Shown here piece by piece: positions 54,335 through 63,117 of a stretch of DNA of 64,000 nucleotides. Numbering within the stretch: the stretch's first letter is position 1; each line of letters begins with the position of its first letter. A program made the position numbers and the translations under genes. The stretch is from Burkholderia seminalis DSM 23518 (GTDB taxonomy: Bacteria; Pseudomonadota; Gammaproteobacteria; Burkholderiales; Burkholderiaceae), in the NCBI RefSeq assembly GCF_902832885.1, contig NZ_CADFDK010000004.1, positions 405,655 through 469,654 on the forward strand. The letters are read 5' to 3'. The notes under the pieces are model-generated. The model was not told the origin of the DNA. It did no database searches and saw only the letters and a program-made list of their open reading frames with translations.

Positions 54335-57097
54335 TCAGGATTCCGAGCGTTGCAGCACTTGCGACGGCGGTTGCGTGTGCGCCTGCTCGATGAATGCGCC
54401 GCGCACTGGAAGGGGATTTGCGTCGTCTGCTATCGCCCACGTCAGGCAAGGAGCGACTTCCCAGGTTGAGGCCGGAATATCCGGCAGCGCCGCGATGAAC
54501 GACTCTTCGTCCGTCCATTGATGCAATGTCGATACAGGCAAGAAAGCTTGCGTCTGATTGCCATTTCGGCATATCAGTGCATCCCGATCCATGCGGAAGT
54601 GACCGCGACAGCGCGAGCGATCAACAGGACGGCCTCTGAATATCAGTGACAGGAACATGTGCGATGCACCGGCACCTTGGTCCGGCAGGGACTGTTGCAG
54701 ATCACGCAAATTCGCCATCTTGGGTGCCGGCACAAGCTGCGTTGTGAACGCTGCATCCATGTACCGAGTGACGGCCAGAGCGGAAAGTCGATCTACCACG
54801 CCCGAGAGCGAATCTTCCAGCTCATCCTGCTTTCGCGGATCGAGCAACCACGACACGAAGCGCGTCAGTGTCGTCGCGTCGTATGGAAGCGGAACGCCAT
54901 AGGCCGGCCACGACATGTCATCGGTCTGTCGTTTAACGGTATGACGGTAAAGCGTGTGCCCTTCACTGGGCGTCAGTTTGGCGTTGCGCAGCGCGTGCAG
55001 ATACTGGCCGTGTTCGTTGCAGTATTCAGGGGAGTTCGGCAGCCCACCGCCGAGCTTGCCGCCTGCCGTTGCGCGCACGAGTATTCCGAATTTCTCGTGA
55101 TCCAACTGATCGACTGCGACTTGCTCAAGCGGTCCGAACAGACTTACGCCAATGGCGGTATCGCGAAGCGAATCGACGGCCAGGTTCGCGCACGCCTTCG
55201 TCACCGCCACGATGACCGACAATTCCGGTGATAGGTCGCTTGAGTCGAACGTCCATTGACCGCCGCGCCCGATGCGCTGCAAAGTCGCGCGATTTCGCAG
55301 GCTCACGAAGACACCACCTTGCGGGAGAGCGCCGGTCAATTTGTATCCTAGCGGATCAGGCAGAGCGGTACGATTCGCAATTGCATCGACAGCACGCCGC
55401 GCAAGCTGTAATGCGGTCACGTCGACCGTCGACTGCCCGTCTTGTGCTGGTTCGCGCACGACTGGCGGCGTCACGGACACGCCGTACAGGCGATTGGCCG
55501 TCGTCGCAACCGTGAGCATCTGATTAACCGCGTCATATTCGACGGCGGTTGTCACGGCATCAGGAAGCTGAAACACACCAGCGAGCGCAAACGTTTGAGG
55601 ATCGATTGCACGTACGCGCCCGTTCGTGCTTCCGAACCAAATCCATGGGCCGATGCGGGCAGGAGACGAAAAAATCTTGGAGTGCGCGCCGATCTTCGCG
55701 ATGCCTTCGCCGGTCGCCAAATCGATCACGTACAGGTACTTGTCCGTAGAGCCGCAGTAGGCGCGAGCGCCGTCGATCAGCGGTGTTGTGTAGACGGCGT
55801 TGCCGGTCTGGATGCAGAACTTCAGTTCGCCGCTATCGAGGCTTACGCCGCGAATGCCGCCGTCGAACGATCCGAACACGACTTGCCGGCGATCGGGATC
55901 GAGTGCGGGCGCATGCTTGACCGCGCCGTTCGTCTGAAATTGCCAACGGAGTGCGCCGGTACGTGCGTCGAGCGCCAGCAGAGCACCGTCGTTCGTGCCG
56001 CAGAGCACAAGCGAATCATCAGCGGCATAGAGCGGGGAGCCGTGGACGTAGCAACGGACCGGGCATTCCCAGACCTTGTGACCGGTTTCAGCATCGATCG
56101 CGGCTATGCCGCCGCCTCGCGTTGGACTGGCGTATTCAACGCCGATAAAGACCAGATTCAGGTCGGATGCGTAGGCCGGTGAAGAGCCAATCCAATCGGG
56201 TTCGACGTATCGCCAGATTTCCCGGCCGCTTTGGGCGCACAACGCGTACAGGTTACCGTCGTAGCCGCCGAAGAAAACGCGTCCGGGCGTCACGTACGGC
56301 GTAGACCAAATCCCTTTTGAGCGCGCCGCCTCGATCTTGAAACTCCAGCGCGTTTCGCCGCTTGCGCCATCGATGCAGCGCATTTCGCCGCTGTCGGTTC
56401 CGAAATAGATCAAGCCGCCTTGCGCGCGCGGTGCGGATTTCGGTACGACATAGTGGTGATTCGCGGAGGTCGCTTTGCTGAGCCAGCGCACGAGGAACGA
56501 AAGCTGCGTCGAATGGCTCGTCGGAACCGACAGTTTCAGGCCGAAATCACCTAGAACGTATGCGGACTCTACTGTAACGCCATGTCGCTTTTGCCAGTCC
56601 TCACCCGTATTGGACTGGTAGTCGATCACGCTCCACACTTTCCAGATGGGGCGATCAATTTCCGCTAATACAACGCGTGATTGTTCAATGCTCGCGCCGC
56701 TGTTGAAAATATCATCCACGAGCAGAATAGGTGCATCCGAAACCTCGCCTTCGATCGCGTTCATCCGGCCATAACGCTTACGCTCTTTGTGAATGATGAA
56801 GCCGCCGAGATGGTGCCCTTTGCGTGCGCCGGCCATAAGAATCGCAGCCACGAGCGGGACGGCGGCCATTTCCATGCCGCCGACCTGAAACGGCAGTTGA
56901 TCCGCATAGCGATTCCAGAATAAATCCGCAAGCGTATCGAGTCCTTCCGAAGAAAGAAGGAGTGGTCGCAAATCGATCAGCCATTTAAGGGACTTTCCGC
57001 TTGACGATACAAGCTTGTATTTTGGTGCGCGAAATATGCATTTCGACTCAATTAAATTACGTAACGCCGCCCGCCTGTCCAGGTTGGAATCATTCAT
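54335..57097 (-). CDS. Phosphoribosyltransferase-propeller fusion of unknown function, possible AMMECR1-like C-terminus
   Basis: 920 residues, first gene of the export cluster. Residues ~1-210 resemble an orotate-type phosphoribosyltransferase: FQVGGMEMAAVPLVAAILMA, IIHKERKRYGR and the PRPP loop PILLVDDIFNSGAS (123-136). Residues ~225-545 are a PQQ/quinoprotein-like beta-propeller with repeats such as GEMRCIDGASGETRWSFK, GNLYALCAQSGREIWRY and GALLALDARTGALRWQF. Residues ~560-720 (GGVFVSLRNRATLQRIG) and possibly ~735-905 (RDALICRNGNQTQAFLP) recall AMMECR1-type domains, by eye only. It has no signal peptide, so is probably cytoplasmic. A role in substrate modification or regulation is inference. 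Confidence 0.75.
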   Translation of the reverse strand: MNDSNLDRRAALRNLIESKCIFRAPKYKLVSSSGKSLKWLIDLRPLLLSSEGLDTLADLFWNRYADQLPFQVGGMEMAAVPLVAAILMAGARKGHHLGGFIIHKERKRYGRMNAIEGEVSDAPILLVDDIFNSGASIEQSRVVLAEIDRPIWKVWSVIDYQSNTGEDWQKRHGVTVESAYVLGDFGLKLSVPTSHSTQLSFLVRWLSKATSANHHYVVPKSAPRAQGGLIYFGTDSGEMRCIDGASGETRWSFKIEAARSKGIWSTPYVTPGRVFFGGYDGNLYALCAQSGREIWRYVEPDWIGSSPAYASDLNLVFIGVEYASPTRGGGIAAIDAETGHKVWECPVRCYVHGSPLYAADDSLVLCGTNDGALLALDARTGALRWQFQTNGAVKHAPALDPDRRQVVFGSFDGGIRGVSLDSGELKFCIQTGNAVYTTPLIDGARAYCGSTDKYLYVIDLATGEGIAKIGAHSKIFSSPARIGPWIWFGSTNGRVRAIDPQTFALAGVFQLPDAVTTAVEYDAVNQMLTVATTANRLYGVSVTPPVVREPAQDGQSTVDVTALQLARRAVDAIANRTALPDPLGYKLTGALPQGGVFVSLRNRATLQRIGRGGQWTFDSSDLSPELSVIVAVTKACANLAVDSLRDTAIGVSLFGPLEQVAVDQLDHEKFGILVRATAGGKLGGGLPNSPEYCNEHGQYLHALRNAKLTPSEGHTLYRHTVKRQTDDMSWPAYGVPLPYDATTLTRFVSWLLDPRKQDELEDSLSGVVDRLSALAVTRYMDAAFTTQLVPAPKMANLRDLQQSLPDQGAGASHMFLSLIFRGRPVDRSRCRGHFRMDRDALICRNGNQTQAFLPVSTLHQWTDEESFIAALPDIPASTWEVAPCLTWAIADDANPLPVRGAFIEQAHTQPPSQVLQRSES

Positions 57098-57482
57098 GGT
57101 TTTTTTGTCGGTCGATTATTTCACGTGTCCCCGCCGCGATTCGCCTGTACAGGCGGATTACATCAATCCCCATCGCACTATGTGGGATCTTGCGATCGCC
57201 AAGAATTTCAGTTATATTAACGAAAGATTGCGGATGCATTCCGCATTTGACGCTCGGAATCACCTGCGTGGAGTTCGAATTCTGCATTTCTCATACGAAG
57301 CAAAGTGAAGGTATTTTTAGAATATTTTCACGAATGAATTCATTGTGAATTTTTTATTGGTGATATAGGTGAGATTATTTCGCGCGACAGAAGCTAAATA
57401 TTAAATTTAGAGATAGTAAAAAGCGCGGCCATCGAAATTAAATTCTCGTTGAAACCGATTTCAGTCGAGTGGGTGCTTTGGA

Positions 57483-57502
57483 GCGAACACGCCGGTGTTC
57501 GC
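57483..57502. promoter_or_regulatory. Perfect 20-base dyad
   Basis: GCGAACAC-GCCG-GTGTTCGC, 386 bases before the first gene of the export cluster. Neither side has a T tract, so an operator is more likely than a terminator. Confidence 0.35.
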
Positions 57503-58005
57503 AACCTGAGCGGCCTAAGAAGGCCCCTGACACGGTGTCTTTGTCTTATAAACGCGACAAAGTGCCGGATGCGTGATCGTCAACCTGGCATCAAATGAAA
57601 GGTCCGCGTGTCAGATTAATTTGACATAATTAACATGGCGCCGAAAAGTCTGTGGTAGCCATAGGGAATTCCAAGTTCTGTACGCGTGCACTCCTAGTCA
57701 GGTGTGTACCGCTGCATTGCAGGAGCGGGCGGTGGAGTAAGGAAACGCCGGCTTGATGCAGTCAACAGTCGCCCATACGCGACTTCAGCGCGCAGCAGCC
57801 GGTGCATCGGTCGGTGGTCGATCACGCTGTAGCGCCGAGGGCGTGTGGCGACCTCTTCAAGCTATTGTTTTATTGAGGAACATTCGCGGGCGTTCGCAGC
57901 CGGCGTGGGTCCTTGCAAGTTCCGATTTGAACGAAAAAAATTCCAAGTTGGATGCATCTCGACAGCCATGCCGGTTCATCCGACCGGGTTTCCGCCCGCT
58001 TGCTT

Positions 58006-58059
58006 CCGTGAAATTGCCGTGCTAATTTTTCATGAAATTTCTCGGCGTAATTTTCACGG
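58006..58059. promoter_or_regulatory. Clustered TGAAA half-sites, candidate operator of puuB
   Basis: CCGTGAAATT (58006) and AATTTTCACGG (58049) are near-exact complements. Between them lies the palindrome TTTCATGAAA (58028-58037). The group ends 8 bases before the puuB start. The adjacent XRE-cupin regulator is the likely binder. Confidence 0.45.
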
Positions 58060-58067
58060 GAGCGCGC

Positions 58068-59357
58068 ATGTTCGTGCAGTCCGACCGTCACGTCGCAAGC
58101 TACTACGCCGGCACCTACCCGGCGTCGATCCCGCATCGTCCCGCACTGGACGAACGCATCGATGCCGACGTGCTCGTCGTCGGCGCGGGCTTCAGCGGGC
58201 TGCATACGGCGTTGCGCCTGGCGCTGGCCGGCAAGCGCGTGGCCGTACTCGAAGCGAGCCGCGTCGCGTGGGCGGCGTCGGGGCGCAACGGCGGGCAGGC
58301 GCTGCTCGGCTGGTCGTGCGACATGCAGCCGCTCGAGGATTCGCTCGGCCGCGACGGCGCTCGCCTGCTGTGGGACAGCATGCGCTGGGCGGCGGCCGAG
58401 GTGCGCGAACTGCCGGCGCGGCACGGTTTCGACATCGACTACCGGCCGGGCAGCCTGTGGGCGGCCGTACGGCCGCGTCGCGTCGCGATGCTCGCGCAGG
58501 CGCGCGACGAGGCGGCCGAGCGCTGGGGCTACGACCGGCTGCGGGTGATCGGCCGTGACGAGCTGCCCGAATGGATCGGCGGCAAGCGTTATCTCGCCGC
58601 GCTCCACGATCCGGAGGCCGGCCACCTGAATCCGCTGAAGCTCGCGCTCGGCCTCGCACAGACGATCGAGCGCGCGGGCGGTCGTATCTTCGAGCAGAGC
58701 CGCGTGCTCGACTGCCGCGAGACGGCCGGCGGCCACGTCGCGCGCACGTTACGCGGCGAAGTGCGCGCCGACGTACTCGTGCTCGCGTGCAACGCCTACG
58801 TCGACCGCCTCGATCGGGAGCTTGCGCGCCGGCTGCTGCCGGTCGGCACCTACCAGGTCGCGACCGCGCCGCTCGCGCCCGACGTCGCGCGTGCGCTGCT
58901 GCCGCAGAACAGCTGCGTGATCGACAACCAGTTCGTGCCCGACTACTTCCGCCTGAGCCCCGACAACCGGTTGCTGTTCGGCGGCGGCTGTACGTATCTC
59001 GGCGGAATTCCGGCCGATATCGCGGCGGCGACGCGGCCGCACCTCGAACGCGTGTTCCCGCAACTGGCCGGCGTGCCGCTCGACTACGCATGGGGCGGCC
59101 ATATCGACATCAGCATGCGCCGCACGCCTGACATCGGCCGACACGGGCAGCGTTTCTGGCTGCAGGGCTTCTCGGGGCACGGCGTGCTGCCGACGCTGGC
59201 CGGCGCGCGCGCGGTGGCCGACGCCGTGCTCGGCGACGAACGCCTGCTCGCGCAGTACCAGCGCATCCGCAACCCGCGTTTTCCCGGCGGCGACCGGCTC
59301 GCCGCACCGCTGGAAGCGATCGGCAAGGCCTGGTACCGTTTGCGCGATACCGTCTGA
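58068..59357 (+). CDS. puuB: FAD-dependent gamma-glutamylputrescine oxidase-like oxidoreductase
   Basis: 429 residues of the DAO family. The FAD dinucleotide motif is ADVLVVGAGFSGLHTALRLA, followed by WAASGRNGGQALLG and the C-terminal FWLQGFSGHGVLPTLAGAR. GGGAG precedes the ATG at 58068; an upstream in-frame ATG at 58032 is less likely. In the Puu pathway this enzyme oxidises gamma-glutamylputrescine to the aldehyde. The assignment rests on its neighbours, a PuuA-like synthetase and an XRE-cupin regulator. Confidence 0.85.
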   Translation: MFVQSDRHVASYYAGTYPASIPHRPALDERIDADVLVVGAGFSGLHTALRLALAGKRVAVLEASRVAWAASGRNGGQALLGWSCDMQPLEDSLGRDGARLLWDSMRWAAAEVRELPARHGFDIDYRPGSLWAAVRPRRVAMLAQARDEAAERWGYDRLRVIGRDELPEWIGGKRYLAALHDPEAGHLNPLKLALGLAQTIERAGGRIFEQSRVLDCRETAGGHVARTLRGEVRADVLVLACNAYVDRLDRELARRLLPVGTYQVATAPLAPDVARALLPQNSCVIDNQFVPDYFRLSPDNRLLFGGGCTYLGGIPADIAAATRPHLERVFPQLAGVPLDYAWGGHIDISMRRTPDIGRHGQRFWLQGFSGHGVLPTLAGARAVADAVLGDERLLAQYQRIRNPRFPGGDRLAAPLEAIGKAWYRLRDTV

Positions 59358-59373
59358 CCCACCGGAACCCGTC

Positions 59374-59931
59374 ATGAACGAACAGGAAGAGATAGAAAGT
59401 CTGGCGATCCTGATCCGCGACCTGCGCAAGCACCGCAAGGTCACGCTCAACGATCTGGCTGAACGGATCGGCCGCTCGGTCGGCTTTCTGTCGCAGGTCG
59501 AGCGCGGGCTGTCGCGCCCGACGGTCGCGGATCTCACCGCGATCGGCGAGGCGCTCGGCGTGCCGACCACGTACTTCTACAGCCTGAGCAAGCCGCGCAG
59601 CGTGCCATGGGTCACGCGGCCCGACGAACGGCGCACCGTGTATTACGCGGCCGGCATCACCGACATTCTCGTGTCGCCGAACATGCGCTCGCGCTTCTCG
59701 ATCCTCGAGAGTCATCTCGCGCCGGGCGCGAGCAGCGGCGAGCGGCCGGTCGACGACAGCGACGAGCAGGGCGGTTTCGTGCTGGAAGGAGAGCTGACGA
59801 TCTGGATCGACGGCGACGACACGCCGGTCACGCTCGGCCCGAACGACGCATTCCAGTTGCCCGCGCACAAGCGCTTCCGTTACGCCAACCTGACCGACGT
59901 GCCGACGCGCGTGATCTGGGTATTCACCTGA
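59374..59931 (+). CDS. puuR: XRE-family regulator with cupin domain, PuuR-like
   Basis: 185 residues. An N-terminal helix-turn-helix (LIRDLRKHRKVTLNDLAERI, SVGFLSQVERGLSRPTVADL) is joined to a C-terminal cupin (SRFSILESHLAPGASSGERP, GGFVLEGELTIWIDGDDTP, LPAHKRFRYANL). PuuR represses putrescine-use genes and releases DNA on putrescine binding. It is 16 bases after puuB and so probably autoregulated with it. Confidence 0.85.
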   Translation: MNEQEEIESLAILIRDLRKHRKVTLNDLAERIGRSVGFLSQVERGLSRPTVADLTAIGEALGVPTTYFYSLSKPRSVPWVTRPDERRTVYYAAGITDILVSPNMRSRFSILESHLAPGASSGERPVDDSDEQGGFVLEGELTIWIDGDDTPVTLGPNDAFQLPAHKRFRYANLTDVPTRVIWVFT

Positions 59932-60084
59932 GTGGCCGGCGGGGCATGCGGTGTCACGGGCCGCCGCGCTACTCGGCCTGTTTGCAGTACTGATTGAAAT
60001 GCGGCATGCAGGGTCACGCGTGCCGCGCGAATCCGGTTCGCCGCGTTGCGGCGCCGCCATACCAGGACATGGAAAGGATGAGAC

Positions 60085-61431
60085 ATGGCTGACGTCGTTC
60101 CCGCGCTGGTCGATGAAGTCCGCGCGTTCCGGCAGGCGCACCCCGAGATCCGTTATGTCGACCTGATCTGCCTCGATTTGCCGGGACACTTCTACGGCAA
60201 GCGTTACCCGATCGATGCGCTCGAAAAGGTCGCGGCCGGTTCGCTGCTTAAGCTGCCGCAGAACTGCGTGCTGCTCGGCACGCAGGGCGGCCTCTACAAG
60301 ATCGGCGACTACTGCTTCAACGACGGCGATCCCGACGCGCCGCGCCGCTTGATTCCCGGCACGCTGAAGCCGGTGCGCTGGGAGCGGCAGCCGCTCGCGC
60401 AGATGCTGATCAGTTCCGACGGCACCGATGCGCCGATCGAGTTCGAGCCGCGCGAGGTGCTTGCGCGCGTGCTGCGGCGGTTCGCGGCGCGCGGCATCCG
60501 GCCTGTCGTCGCGTTCGAGCTCGAGTTCTACCTGTTCGCCGCGCAGCTGGCGGAAGGGATGCCGCAGTATCCGCGCGACCGGTTGAGCGACGACCGCGAC
60601 GATCAGCCGAACATGCATATCGAGCGCCTGTCGCGCTTTTCCGACGTGCTGCACGAGATGGTCGATGCCGCGCGCGAGCAGGGTGTCGACGCGACGGTGA
60701 TCACCGCCGAGCTCGGGCCCGGCCAGTTCGAGATCAATTTCGGCCACACCGACGACGCGCTGCGCGCGGCCGACTGGTCGGCGCTGTTCTGCCGCAGCAC
60801 GCGCGGCGTCGCGTTGCAGCACGGCTATCGCGCGAGCTTCATGGGCAAGCCGTACCTGCATGCGCCGGGCAGCGGGATGCACGTGCACGTGAGCCTGTAC
60901 GACGACGCGGGGCGCAACCTGCTCGCGGCGGACGGGCAGCGGCCGTTGCGGCATGCGGTGGCCGGCTGCCTCGCGCTGCTGCCGCACTGCATGCCCGTGT
61001 TCGCGCCGAATCACAACGCGTTCCGGCGCTACGGGTCGATGGTGAATGCGGCGAGCCGCGCAAGCTGGGGCTTCGAGGATCGCGATGCATGCATCCGGAT
61101 TCCGGAGTCGGATGCCCGCAACCTGCGGATCGAACACCGGCTCGCGAGCGCGGATGCGAATCCGTATCTGGTGCTCGCGGCGATCCTGTCAGGGATGGAA
61201 CACGGGCTCGACGCGCGGATCGATCCGATCGCGCCGCTCAACGAGGATCGCGGCAGCGGGATCGATTTCCCGAAGGAGATGCTGTCGGCCGTCGCCGCGA
61301 TGCAGGATCATCCGGCCGTACGCGAAGGGCTCGGCAGCGAGTTCGTGATGGTGTATTGCGAAAACAAGCGGCAGGAAGAGCTGGATTTTCGCAATGAAAT
61401 CGGCGCGCGGGAGTATCGGTGGTTTCTTTGA
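60085..61431 (+). CDS. puuA: Gamma-glutamylputrescine synthetase-like glutamine synthetase family protein
   Basis: 448 residues. Catalytic glutamine-synthetase motifs are present: VAFELEFYLF, ELGPGQFEINFGHTDD, GSGMHVHVSLYDDAGRN, the ATP-site VFAPNHNAFRRY and RIEHRLASADANPYL. PuuA ligates glutamate to putrescine with ATP. It lacks the conserved adenylylation loop of GlnA. It completes a PuuB-PuuR-PuuA unit. Confidence 0.87.
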   Translation: MADVVPALVDEVRAFRQAHPEIRYVDLICLDLPGHFYGKRYPIDALEKVAAGSLLKLPQNCVLLGTQGGLYKIGDYCFNDGDPDAPRRLIPGTLKPVRWERQPLAQMLISSDGTDAPIEFEPREVLARVLRRFAARGIRPVVAFELEFYLFAAQLAEGMPQYPRDRLSDDRDDQPNMHIERLSRFSDVLHEMVDAAREQGVDATVITAELGPGQFEINFGHTDDALRAADWSALFCRSTRGVALQHGYRASFMGKPYLHAPGSGMHVHVSLYDDAGRNLLAADGQRPLRHAVAGCLALLPHCMPVFAPNHNAFRRYGSMVNAASRASWGFEDRDACIRIPESDARNLRIEHRLASADANPYLVLAAILSGMEHGLDARIDPIAPLNEDRGSGIDFPKEMLSAVAAMQDHPAVREGLGSEFVMVYCENKRQEELDFRNEIGAREYRWFL

Positions 61432-61456
61432 CGGCCGTGCCGGCGGCTAGAGCCGG

Positions 61457-61984
61457 TCAGGGAAGCGCGCGCCAGTAGCGCACCTCCTCGATCGGCGTCC
61501 CGTCGATCTCGAACGTCTTGATGTCGTCTTCGGCGACGAAGCCTTCGCGTTCGTAGAATGCCCTGGCCCGAAGGTTCTTGATCAGTACCCACAGCGACAC
61601 CCAGGCATGGCCGGCATCATGCAGCGACCGGCACGCATGATCGACCAGCGCCGCGCCGATGCCTTGCCCGCAATGCGACGGATTCAGATAGATCGCTTCG
61701 ATTTCGCCCCACGCGCGATCCTTGTCGGTGTCGCGGGTCGGACCGTAGGCGATCCAGCCCGTCAACGCGTTTCCCGAGAGCGCAAGCGCGACGCACGGCC
61801 GTCCTGCGTCGAGTGCATAACGCCACCCGGCCGTGCGCTTTTCGATCGACAGGCCGGCGAGGAACGGAGCCGGCATGATGTCCGTGTAGGTCGCTTGCCA
61901 GGATGCGACGTGGATGCCGGCAATGGCGGGCGCATCGGCGGCGGTGGCGGCGCGGATGTCGATCGTCGTCGTGTTCGGTGCCAT
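61457..61984 (-). CDS. GNAT-family N-acetyltransferase
   Basis: 175 residues. Motifs: IDIRAATAADAPAIAGIHVA at the start, IEAIYLNPSHCGQGIGAALV with the acetyl-CoA loop, and VLIKNLRARAFYEREGFVAE. It is convergent with puuA, 25 bases from its stop. The substrate is unknown. Confidence 0.87.
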   Translation of the reverse strand: MAPNTTTIDIRAATAADAPAIAGIHVASWQATYTDIMPAPFLAGLSIEKRTAGWRYALDAGRPCVALALSGNALTGWIAYGPTRDTDKDRAWGEIEAIYLNPSHCGQGIGAALVDHACRSLHDAGHAWVSLWVLIKNLRARAFYEREGFVAEDDIKTFEIDGTPIEEVRYWRALP

Positions 61985-62034
61985 GCGTACCTCGCCTGAT
62001 CGTGTGCCGTGCGCAGCGTTGCCCTGCACGGAAT

Positions 62035-62613
62035 TCATTCCGCCGGATCCAGGCTGCTGTCGATGGCGAAACTGTAGCCGAGATCCACGTGTGACGCGTC
62101 GCTCGGCGTGTCGGTTTTCTTCAGCACGAACTCGAACGCGGGTTCGAACCAGCCGTTGCGCGGCACTTCGCCACCGAGGACTTCGACGTCGTACCAGCCG
62201 TTGTCGAGGTCGATCACGGGCCGGCCCGGTTCGCGATAACGCGCCAGCAGCGCGTTCACCGATTCGTCGTTGAAGCGTTCGAGAATGCGCCACGTGTAAA
62301 GCATCACCGAACGGTGTTCGACGCGTAGCACGTATCCGCCGCGCCGATGCTGCAGACGGCTTCCCGCCTTCAGCAGTTCGGGCGTGTCGTCGTCCAGCGT
62401 GAAGATGACCGTATACGGATGGTTCTCGATACCGGCCAGCGGAATGACGACGCCTTCGAGCACGGCGTTGTCGCCGCTGTCGCCGGTCGTGAACGCGAGC
62501 GCGACGTCGTCCGGCAGCCGATGTGTTTCCTTGTAGCGCTTCAGCAGCAGAAGATCGCCGACGAGGAAACAGTCGATCAGGTCGTTGAGGACTTCGGAGA
62601 ATTCATGCCGCAT
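62035..62613 (-). CDS. Hypothetical protein
   Basis: 192 residues, soluble and acidic, starting MRHEFSEVLNDLIDCFLVGD. It has beta-rich stretches (YTVIFTLDDDTPELLKAGSR, GWYDVEVLGGEVPRNGWFEP) and no membrane segment. I do not recognise the family with confidence; the layout recalls small immunity-like or DUF-type cytoplasmic proteins. Confidence 0.65.
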   Translation of the reverse strand: MRHEFSEVLNDLIDCFLVGDLLLLKRYKETHRLPDDVALAFTTGDSGDNAVLEGVVIPLAGIENHPYTVIFTLDDDTPELLKAGSRLQHRRGGYVLRVEHRSVMLYTWRILERFNDESVNALLARYREPGRPVIDLDNGWYDVEVLGGEVPRNGWFEPAFEFVLKKTDTPSDASHVDLGYSFAIDSSLDPAE

Positions 62614-62675
62614 CGTCGTGTCTTTCGAAGGCGGCGTGCCGCGACCTGCACGGCGGCACACCGCGTCCGAAGAGC

Positions 62676-63065
62676 TTACTCGCCGAGCTTCGACGTCACG
62701 CACCCCGTGCTCGAGCATTCGCGCTCACGCTCGCGCAGGAACGACAGCCGCGACTGCGTCATGTCGTTCGCGCACTGGATATCCACGAGGTAGCTGTTGT
62801 TGCGCGTTTCGCTGCACTGTGCATCGCGCTGCTTCAGCCACGCGAGCTGGCCGGCCTTCAGCGCGGCCTGCTGGTCGCCGCTCAGTTGCTTGCGCAGGCG
62901 ACCGTACTCGTCGTTGAGATCGCGATCGGATTGCGAGAACTGCGTGCTGGTGCAGTACACCTGGTCGAACGCGCTGCGCGGCTTCCCGCAGCCAGCCGCC
63001 TGTGCGGCGAACGGAACGGCGAGCGCGAGCAGCGCGCAGGATGCGAACAGCGTCTTCTTTTTCAT
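62676..63065 (-). CDS. LprI-like (DUF1311) periplasmic protein
   Basis: 129 residues with a signal peptide (KTLFASCALLALAVPFAAQA). The LprI/DUF1311 core is visible: Cys-rich SAFDQVYCTSTQFSQSDRDL, NDEYGRLRKQL, LAWLKQRDAQC and CANDMTQSRLSFLRERE. Family members in mycobacteria inhibit lysozyme; most proteobacterial members are untested. A lysozyme-inhibitor role here is inference. Confidence 0.82.
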   Translation of the reverse strand: MKKKTLFASCALLALAVPFAAQAAGCGKPRSAFDQVYCTSTQFSQSDRDLNDEYGRLRKQLSGDQQAALKAGQLAWLKQRDAQCSETRNNSYLVDIQCANDMTQSRLSFLRERERECSSTGCVTSKLGE

Positions 63066-63117
63066 CGTGATGCTCCTGACTGGGTGAAAACCGTTGGGCC
63101 CGATGGGCGTTCATCGT

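Larger units (their letters stand above)
57098..58067. other. 970-base non-coding, AT-richer spacer at the right edge of the cluster
   Basis: No gene supported. It must contain the cluster promoter (leftward) and the puuB promoter (rightward). Visible features are a perfect dyad at 57483-57502, a TTGACA at 57620 without a clear -10, and TGAAA half-sites just before puuB. No tRNA or integrase is present. Confidence 0.5.

Noticed and set aside
57015-57308. 97-codon frame antisense to the start of the PRTase fusion
   Set aside because: Overlaps the real start region and lacks an RBS or recognisable features.
57619-57645. Sigma-70 promoter at TTGACATAATTAACATGG
   Set aside because: No acceptable -10 at 16-18 bases and it points toward a gene over 400 bases away.
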